Shown here piece by piece: positions 9,095 to 17,943 of a stretch of DNA of 57,769 nt (its first letter is position 1; each line of letters begins with the position of its first letter). The notes beneath the pieces are model-generated. The model was not told where the DNA came from and searched no databases. It was given only the letters and a program-made list of their open reading frames with translations. This DNA comes from Rubidibacter lacunae KORDI 51-2 (lineage in GTDB: Bacteria > Cyanobacteriota > Cyanobacteriia > Cyanobacteriales > Rubidibacteraceae), in the NCBI RefSeq assembly GCF_000473895.1, contig NZ_ASSJ01000021.1:1-57769 (forward strand), in the 5' to 3' direction. Position numbers and translations under genes: made by a program.

Positions 9095-9298
9095 ATGACG
9101 ACGACTATTAGCGTGCCGAGTTCTGTGGTTCACTCTGCCCCACTGACCGAGTTGCCCTCTAACTTGGAAACTTTGGACGCGCGCGAGCCGGTCTGCCTGC
9201 AACTCAAGACCTCGATTTACCAAGCCGACCAACAAGCAAAGCTCCTCCAGTTGCAGGCGGAAGTTGAGTTGCTTTGGCAACAATTACAGCAAACCTGA
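9095..9298 (+). CDS. Small conserved-looking hypothetical protein (67 aa)
   Basis: This short protein has a variable N-terminal half. Its C-terminal helix is rich in Gln and Leu (YQADQQAKLLQLQAEVELLW) and should form an amphipathic helix or coiled coil. Small proteins with this kind of LKTS-YxADQQAK-LQAEVE ending are familiar in cyanobacteria, but no function is known to me. It starts at an ATG after an A-rich stretch and ends with TGA. No signal peptide or membrane segment is visible. It precedes the histidine kinase by about 130-200 bp on the same strand. Confidence 0.6.
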   Translation: MTTTISVPSSVVHSAPLTELPSNLETLDAREPVCLQLKTSIYQADQQAKLLQLQAEVELLWQQLQQT

Positions 9299-9431
9299 TG
9301 CGAGTCGTCCCATCCTAAAGTGACTGGCTAAGCTGAAGGCGCAGGAGAGTGCCGATCGGGAATCGCACACGCCAGTTCTAGGTTGCGAGCATTGCGATCC
9401 CGTACGTTAGCAGAATGCTTGCATTTAGCTA

Positions 9432-10835
9432 ATGCGCGGGATTATCGATTTAGAACTAAATTTTTCATCTCGGCTGGAGTTCCCCAGCCTAGTTCCAGCC
9501 GTGTTTCAAGCGACGCGCCGCCGACTGACACTCTGGTACGCTGCCGCCACGGCTTTATTGCTGCTGCTGTTTGCTTCTGGCGTCTATTTTTACGTTCGCG
9601 GCACGCTGATCGAGCGCGTGGACGATACGCTCAAGCACGTGGTTGAGGTGGTCGAACGATCGTTAGCAGTCGAGACTGGTGCAGCTGGTGAGCTGCGGGT
9701 CAACGTTGAGGCAAGTTTTCGCAACAGTGCTCCGACGGTAGCCGCCGATCGCATTGACTTAGAGTGGTTCGACCCAATGGAACGGCGCCTGTGGACGACC
9801 CTTGACGCTGGCGACCCAGTCCCATTGCACCCACAAAACCACGTCGAAACTATTCGGCTCGACAGCGGACAACTGCTAAGGCAGGTTACAGCAGCAGTGC
9901 AGCGCGATCGCCATATACTGGGATATTTACGTGTCAGCCATCCGTGGTTCGAAGTCACCAAACCCATCCAGCAGTTGCTCGTTGACTTGACCGTCGGGAC
10001 GGGTACACTGGCGATCGCCGTCGCTGCAATCGGATGGTTTTTGTCTGGCAAAGCGATCGCACCCGTCCGTGAGTCATATCAAAGCCTCAAGCAATTCACC
10101 GCTGACGCTTCGCACGAACTGCGCAATCCGATTGCCACGCTCCAGACGAACGTCCAGATGGCACTGGATTATCCTGACGCCCAACTCCAACAACAACAAT
10201 TGCAGGCAATCGAACGGCTGACCAAACGTCTAGGGCGTTTGGTCAACGACTTATTGTTCCTTGCTCGCTCCGACAGCGGCACGGTAACAACGAATGAAGA
10301 AATCGTCCCGCTCGACGCATTGCTGATCGAAATCGTCGAAGAGCAGCAAGTCGTTGCCGAGAAACAGGGGACATACCTATCTTTTCATATCGTCGAGCCG
10401 CCCGATCGACCCGCGGATGCCGACAATACATTCGCCATGCTGGGCGACTGGGACCAGCTCGCGCGACTGTTCACGAACCTAATTAGCAATGGCCTTCAGC
10501 ATGCCGAACCAGTCTCAGACGGAGGCGAATTGGCGGTTGCGGTGGAACTGCAAACCCTTCGGCGGTCGGGCATGTCGCACTTGGAAGTCAAAATCAGCGA
10601 TAACGGGCGCGGGATTCCGATCGAAATCGTACCGCACCTGTTCGATCGCTTTTACCGTGCCGAACCCTATGGCGATCGGCTCGGCGCTAACGGTGCGGGA
10701 TTGGGATTGGCGATCGCGCGGGCGATCGTCGAGAACCATCGCGGGCAGATTGAAGTGTCGAGCTCGCTCGACACCGGCACGACATTTGCAGTCATCCTGC
10801 CAGTGCGCCACAAGGACAATCGCCCCGAACGCTGA
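9432..10835 (+). CDS. Sensor histidine kinase (RppB/NrsS-like)
   Basis: The protein (467 aa from the ATG at 9432) has a membrane segment near residues 36-57 (LWYAAATALLLLLFASGVYF) and a periplasmic loop of about 130 residues. A second membrane segment follows (GTGTLAIAVAAIGWFLSG), then an H-box with the phospho-acceptor histidine in SHELRNPIATLQ. The ATP-binding domain has N-box NLISNGLQH, G1 DNGRGIP, F-box FDRFYRAEP and G2 GAGLGLAIA. It is a complete class I kinase. Related cyanobacterial kinases start at the equivalent of the GTG at 9501 (VFQATRRRL), so the true start may be there. No response regulator gene lies beside it, so its partner is elsewhere. The signal is unknown. Confidence 0.88.
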   Translation: MRGIIDLELNFSSRLEFPSLVPAVFQATRRRLTLWYAAATALLLLLFASGVYFYVRGTLIERVDDTLKHVVEVVERSLAVETGAAGELRVNVEASFRNSAPTVAADRIDLEWFDPMERRLWTTLDAGDPVPLHPQNHVETIRLDSGQLLRQVTAAVQRDRHILGYLRVSHPWFEVTKPIQQLLVDLTVGTGTLAIAVAAIGWFLSGKAIAPVRESYQSLKQFTADASHELRNPIATLQTNVQMALDYPDAQLQQQQLQAIERLTKRLGRLVNDLLFLARSDSGTVTTNEEIVPLDALLIEIVEEQQVVAEKQGTYLSFHIVEPPDRPADADNTFAMLGDWDQLARLFTNLISNGLQHAEPVSDGGELAVAVELQTLRRSGMSHLEVKISDNGRGIPIEIVPHLFDRFYRAEPYGDRLGANGAGLGLAIARAIVENHRGQIEVSSSLDTGTTFAVILPVRHKDNRPER

Positions 10836-10904
10836 GCGGTCGCGGGAGGGACCCCCCGAACTTGCAGATCGGATGCGGGTATCAGGTCCACCTAAAAGTC
10901 TCGA

Positions 10905-10937
10905 GAAAAAATGCCCGGAGGCGATTTGCCGCCGGGC
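10905..10937 (-). terminator. Rho-independent terminator of the pnt operon
   Basis: On the minus strand, a GC-rich stem (GCCCGG with CCGGGC, plus an inner GGC/GCC, positions 913-922 and 928-937) is followed at once by an ATTTTTTC tract. It lies about 100 bases after the pntB stop, which fits termination of the transhydrogenase transcript. Confidence 0.8.
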
Positions 10938-11033
10938 CCTGTCACTCAAATCAAATTGTGCAGTTCGCCGATTACAATTAGCATGCTCGAGCGAGCTGCA
11001 ATCGAGTCTTTGCTAACGGGTACTCTCGCCAGT

Positions 11034-12464
11034 TCAGAGTTGCTTCACTTCGGAAGCAAGCTGAGACACTGCTTCCTTGGCACTGCCAAACAACATCATT
11101 GTCTTGTCCTCAAAGAACAACTCGTTCTGGATACCTGAGAACCCCGTGCCCAAACTGCGCTTGATCACGATGGTGTTGCGCGCCTTATCGACTTCGAGAA
11201 TCGGCATTCCGTAAATCGGGCTGCCAGAATCGTGCCGAGCTGCTGGGTTAACAACGTCGTTTGCTCCGACGACTAATGCCACGTCCGTTTGCTCGAACTG
11301 CGAGTTGATGTCTTCCATGTCGTAGAGCTGCGTGTAAGGCACGTTTGCTTCCGCCAGCAATACGTTCATGTGTCCGGGCATCCGCCCAGCAACCGGGTGG
11401 ATAGCATACTTCACTTCTACACCACTGACCTCGAGCATCTTCGTCAGCTCGTGAATGGCATGTTGCGCCTGTGCGACTGCCATGCCGTAACCGGGCACGA
11501 CCACAACCGATCGTGCGTAGCGCAACATCATTGCTGCTTCCTCGGCACCTACAGTCTTAACGGTTTTGTCAGCGAAGTCGCCGGCCGCACTACCAGCACC
11601 AGCTCCCGCACCCCCGCCGAATGCACCAAAAAGTACGCTAGTTAGCGTCCGGTTCATGCCCTTACACATGATTTCCGTCAAAATCAAACCCGACGCACCG
11701 ACCAGGGCACCTGCAACGATCAGCATGTTATTGTCGACCACAAAGCCAGCAGCACTTGCCGCAACACCCGACAGCGAGTTCAAGAGCGAAATCACGACGG
11801 GCATATCGCCACCACCAATCGGTAGAGCGAACAGCGCGCCCAAGACTGCTGCGATCGCGATCGCGCCCAGAAAGACCGCCCGCACTTGCACGTCTGCAAT
11901 AAGGAAGCCGCTGCAGATTAAGAATCCGACAACCAGGAGTACGTTAAACGGCTGCTGCAGCGGAAAGCGGACTGGTTTGCCCGTGATAAAGCCCTGCAGC
12001 TTGCCCATGGCGATGAAGCTGCCGGTTAGGGTTACCGTACCGATAAAGGTGCCAAACAACACCACCACGGACGTGCCAATCGCGATCGGCTCCCCATTCC
12101 CGAGCAAGCGCCAGAACTCCCCGACCGCCACTAACGCCGAGGCCGCACCCCCCAAACCATTGAGGAACGCCACCATTTGTGGCATGGCCGTCATCGCTAC
12201 CGTTCGGGCAATAACGACGCCGATGGCCGAGCCGATGGCGATCCCCGCCAGTACGAATTGATAGTCGATTACGCGCAGATCCAGCAGCGTTGCCACCACA
12301 GCGATCAGCATGCCCACTGCAGCCAGCGTATTGCCGCCGCGAGCCGTGGCCGGGGACCCGAGCTTTTTTAGTCCCAAAATGAACAGGGCGACCGCCAGCA
12401 GATAGCTGAGCTGAATGCCCGTGGGCAGAAATTCTTGCAATTCCTGCAACCCTTGCAATTCCAT
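11034..12464 (-). CDS. pntB: NAD(P) transhydrogenase subunit beta
   Basis: This membrane protein (476 aa) carries the beta part of the proton-translocating transhydrogenase, which drives hydride transfer from NADH to NADP using the proton gradient. Residues about 15-270 hold a series of hydrophobic helices (for example VAFLNGLGGAASALVAVGEF and PVVISLLNSLSGVAASAAG). The C-terminal third is the NADP-binding domain III, with VVVPGYGMAVAQAQHA and HPVAGRMPGHMNVLLAEA. The ending KRSLGTGFSGIQNELFF is typical. It is the last gene of the operon, 13 bp after pntAb, and is followed by a terminator at 10905-10937. In cyanobacteria the complex lies in the thylakoid membrane. Confidence 0.96.
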   Translation of the reverse strand: MELQGLQELQEFLPTGIQLSYLLAVALFILGLKKLGSPATARGGNTLAAVGMLIAVVATLLDLRVIDYQFVLAGIAIGSAIGVVIARTVAMTAMPQMVAFLNGLGGAASALVAVGEFWRLLGNGEPIAIGTSVVVLFGTFIGTVTLTGSFIAMGKLQGFITGKPVRFPLQQPFNVLLVVGFLICSGFLIADVQVRAVFLGAIAIAAVLGALFALPIGGGDMPVVISLLNSLSGVAASAAGFVVDNNMLIVAGALVGASGLILTEIMCKGMNRTLTSVLFGAFGGGAGAGAGSAAGDFADKTVKTVGAEEAAMMLRYARSVVVVPGYGMAVAQAQHAIHELTKMLEVSGVEVKYAIHPVAGRMPGHMNVLLAEANVPYTQLYDMEDINSQFEQTDVALVVGANDVVNPAARHDSGSPIYGMPILEVDKARNTIVIKRSLGTGFSGIQNELFFEDKTMMLFGSAKEAVSQLASEVKQL

Positions 12465-12477
12465 GCGGTTTGCCCTC

Positions 12478-12756
12478 TTACTTCTTAAACATTTGCAGCA
12501 TGCGATCGGTCACCAGGAAGCCCCCAACCACGTTGACCGTCGCCAGCGCCACGGCAATCGTCCCAAGGACGATCGTGGTGGTTTCATTTCCAGCCCCAGC
12601 GATCAACACAGCACCGATCACGGTGATGCCCGAAATCGCATTTGCGCCGGACATCAGTGGCGTGTGCAAGGTCGGCGGCACCTTATTGATGACCTCAAAA
12701 CCGACAAATGTCGCCAATAACAGGACGAACAAGCTAGCAATCAATGCTGTATCCAT
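12478..12756 (-). CDS. pntAb: NAD(P) transhydrogenase subunit alpha part 2
   Basis: This 92-aa protein is almost entirely membrane helices (ALIASLFVLLLATFVGFEVI, then a glycine-rich central segment and IVLGTIAVALATVNVVGGF). It is the small membrane piece of the alpha subunit, which cyanobacteria encode separately from the NAD-binding piece. The sequence VPPTLHTPLMSGANAISGI is characteristic of the family. It sits between pntAa and pntB in one operon. Length and motifs are normal. Confidence 0.95.
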   Translation of the reverse strand: MDTALIASLFVLLLATFVGFEVINKVPPTLHTPLMSGANAISGITVIGAVLIAGAGNETTTIVLGTIAVALATVNVVGGFLVTDRMLQMFKK

Positions 12757-12829
12757 CGCTTCCTCTTGTGTAATCCAGGTTACTTCTGCGTAATGTCTGC
12801 GTAATCTTCAGCAATCTGGAGGCGATAGC

Positions 12830-13981
12830 CTAGACGGGCGACCCAGCAGTTAGGGCGGAAATCGCGTCTTTGACTGGCTGGTTCCGAACCTCGCCCGCCC
12901 GGGCGAGCACGACCCCATCGGTGATGTCGTCGTCGAAATCTAACCGCAGTTGTCCATCCGCGACTAAATGCTTCAACAGCGTTGCGACGTTTCTGGCGAA
13001 CATCTGGCTGGCATGCACCGGCACCGATGACGGCAAGTTAATCGGACCGATAATCGTAACTCCGTGCCGTTGGATATCCTTGCCGGCCTCTGACAGCTCG
13101 CAGTTACCGCCTTGCATGCTTGCCAGATCGACAATGACAGCTCCCGGCTGCATTGCCTGCACCATCTCTGCTGTTACCAGGATGGGCGCGCGCCGTCCAG
13201 GTACCTGTGCGGTAGTGATTACCACATCGGCAGTCGCCACATGCTCTGCAATCAAACGCTGGGATCGCTGTTTGGAATTTTCCGATACCTCGCGTGCGTA
13301 CCCGCCAGTCGTCGCCGTTTCTTCTTCGAGTTTCACTTCTACAAAGGTTGCACCCAGGCTTTGCACTTCTTCTTTCACCGCGGGGCGAATATCGAAGGCC
13401 TCAACCACCGCACCTAAACGGCGCGCCGTCGCGATCGCTTGTAAACCTGCAACTCCAGCACCGATCACGAACACCTTAGCCGGTCGGATCGTGCCTGCCG
13501 CCGTTGTCAGCATGGGGAAAAACTTCGGCAATGCAGCTGCAGCCAGCAACACGGCTTGGTAACCGGCGACCCCAGCTTGCGACGAAAGTGCATCCATGCT
13601 CTGAGCGCGGCTAATGCGCGGAATCATTTCCAAGGCACAGAGCGTCACACCCCGCTCGGTCAGCGCTTGCATCAGTTCTGGCTTGCCGAGGGGATCGAGC
13701 AGCCCGACAAGCGTTTGCCCCTCGGACAGCAGATACACTTCATCATTTTCGGGAGGCGCAACCTTGAGAACGATGTTCGACTCCCCCCACACGGCAGCCT
13801 TGTCGGCACTGACATTTGCACCTGCTGCTTCATAAGCACTGTCGGCAAACATTGCTGCCGTTCCTGCACCGGACTCGACCGCTACCTCGAAACCCTGTTG
13901 AATCAACCGGGCAACGACATCAGGCGTTAAAGCCACGCGGCGCTCTCCGAATGCCACTTCCTTGGCAACAGCTAATTTCAT
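12830..13981 (-). CDS. pntAa: NAD(P) transhydrogenase subunit alpha part 1
   Basis: This 383-aa soluble subunit binds NAD(H) on the cytosolic side of the transhydrogenase. The N-terminal half has the alanine dehydrogenase/PNT fold, beginning MKLAVAKEVAFGERRVALTP. The Rossmann fold follows with VFVIGAGVAGLQAIATARRLG near residues 170-190 and a mobile-loop region around VKEEVQSLGATFVEV. It is the first gene of the operon, 73 bp upstream of pntAb. The ATG at 13981 is preceded by AGGAGCGTTC, a good ribosome site. It lacks the C-terminal membrane part, as expected for a split alpha subunit. Confidence 0.96.
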   Translation of the reverse strand: MKLAVAKEVAFGERRVALTPDVVARLIQQGFEVAVESGAGTAAMFADSAYEAAGANVSADKAAVWGESNIVLKVAPPENDEVYLLSEGQTLVGLLDPLGKPELMQALTERGVTLCALEMIPRISRAQSMDALSSQAGVAGYQAVLLAAAALPKFFPMLTTAAGTIRPAKVFVIGAGVAGLQAIATARRLGAVVEAFDIRPAVKEEVQSLGATFVEVKLEEETATTGGYAREVSENSKQRSQRLIAEHVATADVVITTAQVPGRRAPILVTAEMVQAMQPGAVIVDLASMQGGNCELSEAGKDIQRHGVTIIGPINLPSSVPVHASQMFARNVATLLKHLVADGQLRLDFDDDITDGVVLARAGEVRNQPVKDAISALTAGSPV

Positions 13982-14385
13982 GAACGCTCCTTAAACTGCC
14001 TACCGACACGTAAAAAACTCGATCTCGTCAAAACCTCGCCTGCCGGCTAGCACTTCAATCCAGCTAGAACGAGACGACGGACAACATAAACCTGCTTCAC
14101 AGCGAGCATTCAGTCCCCGCCATGGAGTTCAGCTACGCCTCTGCACAAAGTATTTGCATCCTAGGGCGATCCCCACGGGCGACCGGTATCTTTTAGGTTC
14201 TCTTTACAAGCTAGAGAGTCCCCTAACAGCAGCTATAATTCGCAGCCGCCAGCTGTCCGCCGCCGGGCGGGGCTATGGCGGCGGACAGTCGCCAAACTGG
14301 CGTCCTTACAGCAGCCATGAAAATGTCTCTGGTAATGTAGAAAAATATGAACTTTTGCACCACCGGAGACTTCAGGATACTGATT
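13982..14385. other. Divergent intergenic region between pnt operon and DUF2808 gene
   Basis: These 400 bases must hold the pnt promoter on the minus strand and the DUF2808 promoter on the plus strand. A TATAAT occurs at 14234-14239 on the plus strand without a clear -35 at the right distance. A strong hairpin (14253-14288) follows and then a smaller one (CGCCA/TGGCG, 14290-14302). Confidence 0.5.
14253..14288 (+). promoter_or_regulatory. 12-bp perfect hairpin in the probable 5' leader of the DUF2808 gene
   Basis: CTGTCCGCCGCC at 14253-14264 pairs fully with GGCGGCGGACAG at 14277-14288 around a 12-base loop. It lies just after a TATAAT and about 100 bases before the gene start. It would therefore be in the untranslated leader if that promoter is used. 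No T-tract follows, so it is not a typical terminator. Confidence 0.5.
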
Positions 14386-14985
14386 ATGCCTGCAACTGCC
14401 ACTCTCAAGCGACGATTCGTAACGGCGATCGCAGCGGCAAGTTGTCTGTTTGCTGGATTGCCTGCCCACGTAAGTTGGGCTCAAGCTACTCCAGGGCTGA
14501 CTATATTTAGCGGCATTCCCCGCGAGGATCTGCTCAATGACTACCACCTCGACTTCGAAGGACGTAGCGGGTTTAATCGCGAGCGCTTTAAGCTGCGGAT
14601 TCCAGGTAATCGCGTCTACGCTGGTGTAGCGGACATCTATATCACCTACCCCAAGTACTTCAAGGAGAATCAGGGCAAGTTCGATCTTGAAAAAGTAGAG
14701 GTCCGCCTCAAGAACGATCGCGATCGCACGTTCCCGATTCGTAGCGTGTCCGAAATTGACTGGAGCGAACAGAACTACCAAATCGCAATCTCCTTGGAGC
14801 AACCGATCCCCGCTGCTGAACTTGAAGGCGGGCAAAAAATTGAAGTTGTTTTCAGTGGCGTCCGCAATCCAGATCGACCCGGCTTCTTCTACTTCAGCTG
14901 CGAAGTACAAGCACCCACCGAAGTTGTACGCCGCTATATCGGGACCTGGGTGATTGGAATCGATGACTCCAGCGGCGGCGAGTAG
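14386..14985 (+). CDS. DUF2808 domain protein, exported
   Basis: The product (199 aa from the ATG at 14386) has a signal peptide: a basic start (TLKRRF), a hydrophobic core (VTAIAAASCLFAGLPA) and a likely cleavage after VSWAQA. The mature part has the features of the cyanobacterial DUF2808 family: a LTIFSGIPRED start, a YYIPKY-like segment (here DIYITYPKYFKEN) and the end motif GFFYFSCEVQAPTE. The function is unknown. The location should be periplasm or lumen. The frame is open from an ATG at 14347, but the signal peptide fits the start at 14386. A conspicuous hairpin precedes the gene. Confidence 0.85.
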   Translation: MPATATLKRRFVTAIAAASCLFAGLPAHVSWAQATPGLTIFSGIPREDLLNDYHLDFEGRSGFNRERFKLRIPGNRVYAGVADIYITYPKYFKENQGKFDLEKVEVRLKNDRDRTFPIRSVSEIDWSEQNYQIAISLEQPIPAAELEGGQKIEVVFSGVRNPDRPGFFYFSCEVQAPTEVVRRYIGTWVIGIDDSSGGE

Positions 14986-15289
14986 GCACGGGGATCGAGC
15001 CGACTGTGCGCCTGTTGTGGCTCAAGCGCGATCGACCGGGGCAAATGCGTACTCATTCCGACTTTATGACGGGACAGGAGTTTCAGCGAGCTGCTCTACC
15101 AGAACTCAGCTTTCTGTTCGCAAAAAACCGAATTGCGCCGAGTTTAATTGTTTATACCGAGCCGAGACTCCGAGTACGCCTATGTCCTGAGCATTTAGTC
15201 ACGGTGTTTCGTGGTGCTCACAGTCGTGAGTTACAATAGTAATCCTTGCTTTTTGTAGTTTCTAGCGCGATTAGGCACGAGGACAGGAG
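14986..15289. other. Intergenic region upstream of rpmH
   Basis: About 300 bases hold no convincing gene. A possible -10 (TACAAT) lies near 15232, upstream of rpmH, without a clear -35. Confidence 0.4.
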
Positions 15290-15427
15290 ATGGCTCAGCA
15301 AACTCTACGTGGCACCAGGCTCAAACAGAAGCGCAAGCTCGGATTCCGCGCGCGCATGCGAACGAAGACCGGTCGCCGGGTCATCAATGCCCGCCGGAGT
15401 AAAGGACGCGCGCGCTTGAGTGTATAA
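15290..15427 (+). CDS. rpmH: 50S ribosomal protein L34
   Basis: This 45-aa, very basic protein reads as a complete L34: an N-terminal [19 protein letters not shown], the conserved [19 protein letters not shown] and a short LSV end. L34 is a late-assembling protein of the large ribosomal subunit. The ATG has a well-placed GGACAGGAG ribosome site immediately upstream. It is followed, after about 450 bases, by rnpA, which is the usual bacterial order. The dnaA gene, often on the other side of rpmH in other bacteria, is not here. Confidence 0.97.
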   Translation: MAQQTLRGTRLKQKRKLGFRARMRTKTGRRVINARRSKGRARLSV

Positions 15428-15878
15428 GCTGCCAGCGTTACGTAGTTAAAGTTCCTTTCCCTCAGAAAAACTGATGTCGCCGAGCTTCGGACGCGCAGCG
15501 ATCGCAGTCGTCCACTAGCGAATTGGGATTTTGGATTTTGGCGCACTCTGCGTTGCTTTTGAGCTTATCGCCTCAAAGCTGCAGCTACATGACCAAGACC
15601 ACCCCTGGCTAAAACCTCTCAATCTTGTCGCTCCTATAAACGCATTTGAGCTCGCTCGGCACCGGTTTTGAATTAGGGTTGGACCTAGGGTATTAGCCTA
15701 CGCAAAGCCCCTCCCCACTGCAGGCAGGTTTCTTGAAGCAGAGTGAGCCGCTTTCTCGGTTCGCGAGTTACTGCTGGTGGGGGTCTCGGTCGGACTGTAT
15801 TTTACTGGCCTATATATTTTTTGTACAATCATCGGATCCGCACTCATCTAGTTGGATTTAAAGCTTCGTGGTCTTAGC
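15428..15878. other. Long rpmH-rnpA intergenic region
   Basis: This gap is longer than the usual rpmH-rnpA spacing. It contains no recognisable gene. A good promoter for rnpA lies at its end (15801-15829), so rnpA appears to be transcribed separately from rpmH. Confidence 0.5.
15801..15829 (+). promoter_or_regulatory. Sigma70-type promoter for rnpA operon
   Basis: TTTACT (15801-15806) and TACAAT (15824-15829) are spaced by exactly 17 bases of AT-rich DNA. The expected start of transcription lies about 40 bases before the rnpA start codon. Confidence 0.6.
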
Positions 15879-16256
15879 GTGGGATTACCGAAAGCTTACC
15901 GCCTCAAACATCGTCAGGATTTCCAGTCTGTCTACCGCCGCGGGCGCAGCGAGCGCGGGTGCTTTATATTGCTGCGTGTCTTACCGGCCCCGGAGGATCG
16001 TTCGCTACCATCCCGCGTCGGCATCGTCGTCAGCAAGAAAGTCAGCAAGCATGCTGTTACGCGCAATCGCATCAAGCGTCGCCTGCGATCGGTATGGAAG
16101 CATCTAAGCCCTAGAATCGCAACGGGTTGGCGGGTGGTTGTTTCAGCGCGTTCGGGTGCAGTCGAATGCGAATATGAAGATCTTTTGCGAGAATTAGAAG
16201 AACTGTTGAAGCGTGTCGAGGTTTTATATGGGCATTCGCGAAACCACTTTCTTTGA
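15879..16256 (+). CDS. rnpA: Ribonuclease P protein component
   Basis: RnpA (125 aa from the GTG at 15879) is the protein cofactor of RNase P, which cuts the 5' leader from pre-tRNAs. The N-terminus GLPKAYRLKHRQDFQSVYRRG is typical. The RNA-binding RNR signature is present as VSKKVSKHAVTRNRIKRRLR. The frame also opens at a TTG at 15852, but the GTG gives the normal N-terminus. Its last 29 bases overlap the start of the PH-domain gene, so the two are translationally linked. It belongs to a run of co-directional genes with yidC, jag and DUF177. Confidence 0.95.
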   Translation: MGLPKAYRLKHRQDFQSVYRRGRSERGCFILLRVLPAPEDRSLPSRVGIVVSKKVSKHAVTRNRIKRRLRSVWKHLSPRIATGWRVVVSARSGAVECEYEDLLRELEELLKRVEVLYGHSRNHFL

Positions 16257-16626
16257 GGGCGGTCCCCATATTGGGGATCTCATAATCAATATATTGTTGG
16301 GCTTTACGGTCATCTGCTTACCCCTGACCGTTGGCGCGATCGTCCGCGCGATCTGGCTGCGCTATCGCATCACGGATCGTCGTATTTCCGTTACGGGCGG
16401 CTGGGGGGGGCGCGATCGCTCCGACATCGTTTACTCAGAAGTTGCCCGGGTCGTGCGCGTCTCGCGCGGAATCGGATTGTGGGGCGATATCGTCGTAACC
16501 TTGCGCGACAAGACTCGTTTGGAAATGCGCGCGCTGCCCCGCTACCGGGAAATCCACGAGTACATCACCGAGCGCGCGTCGGAGAAGACGGGCAAGCCCG
16601 TCGAGGAGATTTCGGCACGCGTGTAA
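16228..16626 (+). CDS. PH domain-like membrane-associated protein between rnpA and yidC
   Basis: The protein (132 aa) has an N-terminal hydrophobic stretch (DLIINILLGFTVICLPLTVG), a second short hydrophobic segment and then a bacterial PH-type domain (YRITDRRISVTGGWGGRDR, then DIVYSEVARVVRV). The domain is the YdbS/bPH type found next to yidC in cyanobacteria. The ATG at 16228 lies inside the rnpA gene; a GTG at 16213 is an alternative start. The role is unknown. Position suggests a link with membrane protein insertion, but this is inference. Confidence 0.85.
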   Translation: MGIRETTFFEGGPHIGDLIINILLGFTVICLPLTVGAIVRAIWLRYRITDRRISVTGGWGGRDRSDIVYSEVARVVRVSRGIGLWGDIVVTLRDKTRLEMRALPRYREIHEYITERASEKTGKPVEEISARV

Positions 16627-16773
16627 TATCTCTTCTGGCAAGGTAGGGAAAACCGCACTGCAAGCGAGCAATCGTTCGTCACAGCTCGAACCGCTAGCGG
16701 TGCAAATGCCGAGAAGTTTCGATAAAGTAGGACTGACACGGACGTTGCGGCGCAAGCGCCCGCAGGCTAACGC

Positions 16774-17943
16774 ATGGATTTCGGTATCGGATTTCTGTCC
16801 AACAACGTTATGCTGCCGATCCTGGATTTCTTCTACGGGATCGTGCCGAGCTATGGCTTTGCAATCGTCGCCTTAACGCTGGTGATTCGCTTCGCACTCT
16901 ATCCACTCAGCGTGGGGCAAATTCGCAACATGCGCCGCATGCGAGTTGCCCAACCGTTGATGCAGAAACAGGTCAAAGAGGTTCAGGAGCGTTATAAGGA
17001 GGACCCGGTAAAGCAGCGCGAAGCTATGAGCGAGATATATAAAGAATTTGGCAATCCGCTAGCGGGGTGCTTCCCGTTGCTGTTGCAGATGCCGATTCTG
17101 TTTGCTCTATTTGCAACGCTGCGGGGCTCGCCATTTTCTGGAGCTGACTATACATTTGACGTCCAAGTTCTGCCGCGCGAGCAGGTCGAGTACGTGCAGA
17201 CGCAGCCGATGTTTGCGGACACCAAAAACGTTTACATCAAGAAGGGCGTTCACTATTCCCTGCAAGCTCTTTTGCCTGCTGGTAACAAGCTTTTTGTTGG
17301 CGAAGCAGCTCGCGTCGATTTTCAAACCCAAGATGGGCGATCGCTCCAGTCGCTCCTTGAGGAATATTCCGACAGCTCCCTCAAGCCTCAGTTTCAGGTA
17401 ACTAAAGGCAGCGATCGCCTTCGACTGACCGAGGACGGTCAAATCATTGCCCTGGAACCGGGCGATGCGACTATTCAAGCCAGTTTGCCCGGCGTTGCTC
17501 GAGATGAAGGGTTCTTGTTTATCGAGGCTCTCGGTCGCATTGGCGTTAAGGGTGACGGCGGAACCATTCACTGGGACATCCTTGGTATGGTTCTGTTCTT
17601 TGGCGTCAACTTGTACCTCAATCAACAGTTATCAGGCGGTCAATCCCCCACTGGCAGCGACGACACGCAGCAGCAGCAGCAGGCTATTAGCAAGATAACC
17701 CCCGTTCTATTCACCGGGATGTTCCTGTTTTTTCCTCTGCCGGCTGGGGTGCTGATGTATATGACGATCGCCAACGCTTTCCAAACTGCCCAGACTTTTA
17801 TCTTGTCGCGCGAGCCGCTCCCGGACAACCTCCAGAAAATCGTCGACCAGCAGGAGAAAGAAAAAGCTCAGCAGGGGCGCGAGAAATTGCCGTTTGAGAA
17901 GCGTGCGGGCAAGAAAAAAGAGAAAGCACCAGGTAAAGGATGA
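16774..17943 (+). CDS. yidC: Membrane protein insertase YidC/Alb3
   Basis: YidC (389 aa) inserts membrane proteins, including photosynthetic ones, into the plasma and thylakoid membranes. It has the early membrane helix [20 protein letters not shown] and a cytoplasmic helical hairpin ([20 protein letters not shown]) carrying the conserved region before [20 protein letters not shown] large non-membrane domain follows (about residues 125-255), then the late helices [14 protein letters not shown] and [21 protein letters not shown] lysine-rich tail ([14 protein letters not shown]) is suited to ribosome contact. The stop overlaps the jag start (ATGA), so the two are coupled. The inserted soluble domain is a cyanobacterial and chloroplast-relative feature. 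Confidence 0.96.
   Translation: MDFGIGFLSNNVMLPILDFFYGIVPSYGFAIVALTLVIRFALYPLSVGQIRNMRRMRVAQPLMQKQVKEVQERYKEDPVKQREAMSEIYKEFGNPLAGCFPLLLQMPILFALFATLRGSPFSGADYTFDVQVLPREQVEYVQTQPMFADTKNVYIKKGVHYSLQALLPAGNKLFVGEAARVDFQTQDGRSLQSLLEEYSDSSLKPQFQVTKGSDRLRLTEDGQIIALEPGDATIQASLPGVARDEGFLFIEALGRIGVKGDGGTIHWDILGMVLFFGVNLYLNQQLSGGQSPTGSDDTQQQQQAISKITPVLFTGMFLFFPLPAGVLMYMTIANAFQTAQTFILSREPLPDNLQKIVDQQEKEKAQQGREKLPFEKRAGKKKEKAPGKG

Noticed and set aside
11566-12261. A 231-codon plus-strand frame opposite pntB.
   Set aside because: It is low in complexity (Ala, Pro, Thr, Lys) and mirrors the membrane helices of pntB, whose identity is certain.
14986-15878. Possible replication origin beside rpmH.
   Set aside because: No DnaA-box cluster (TTWTNCACA type) and no dnaA gene are visible; cyanobacterial origins are often not at rpmH.
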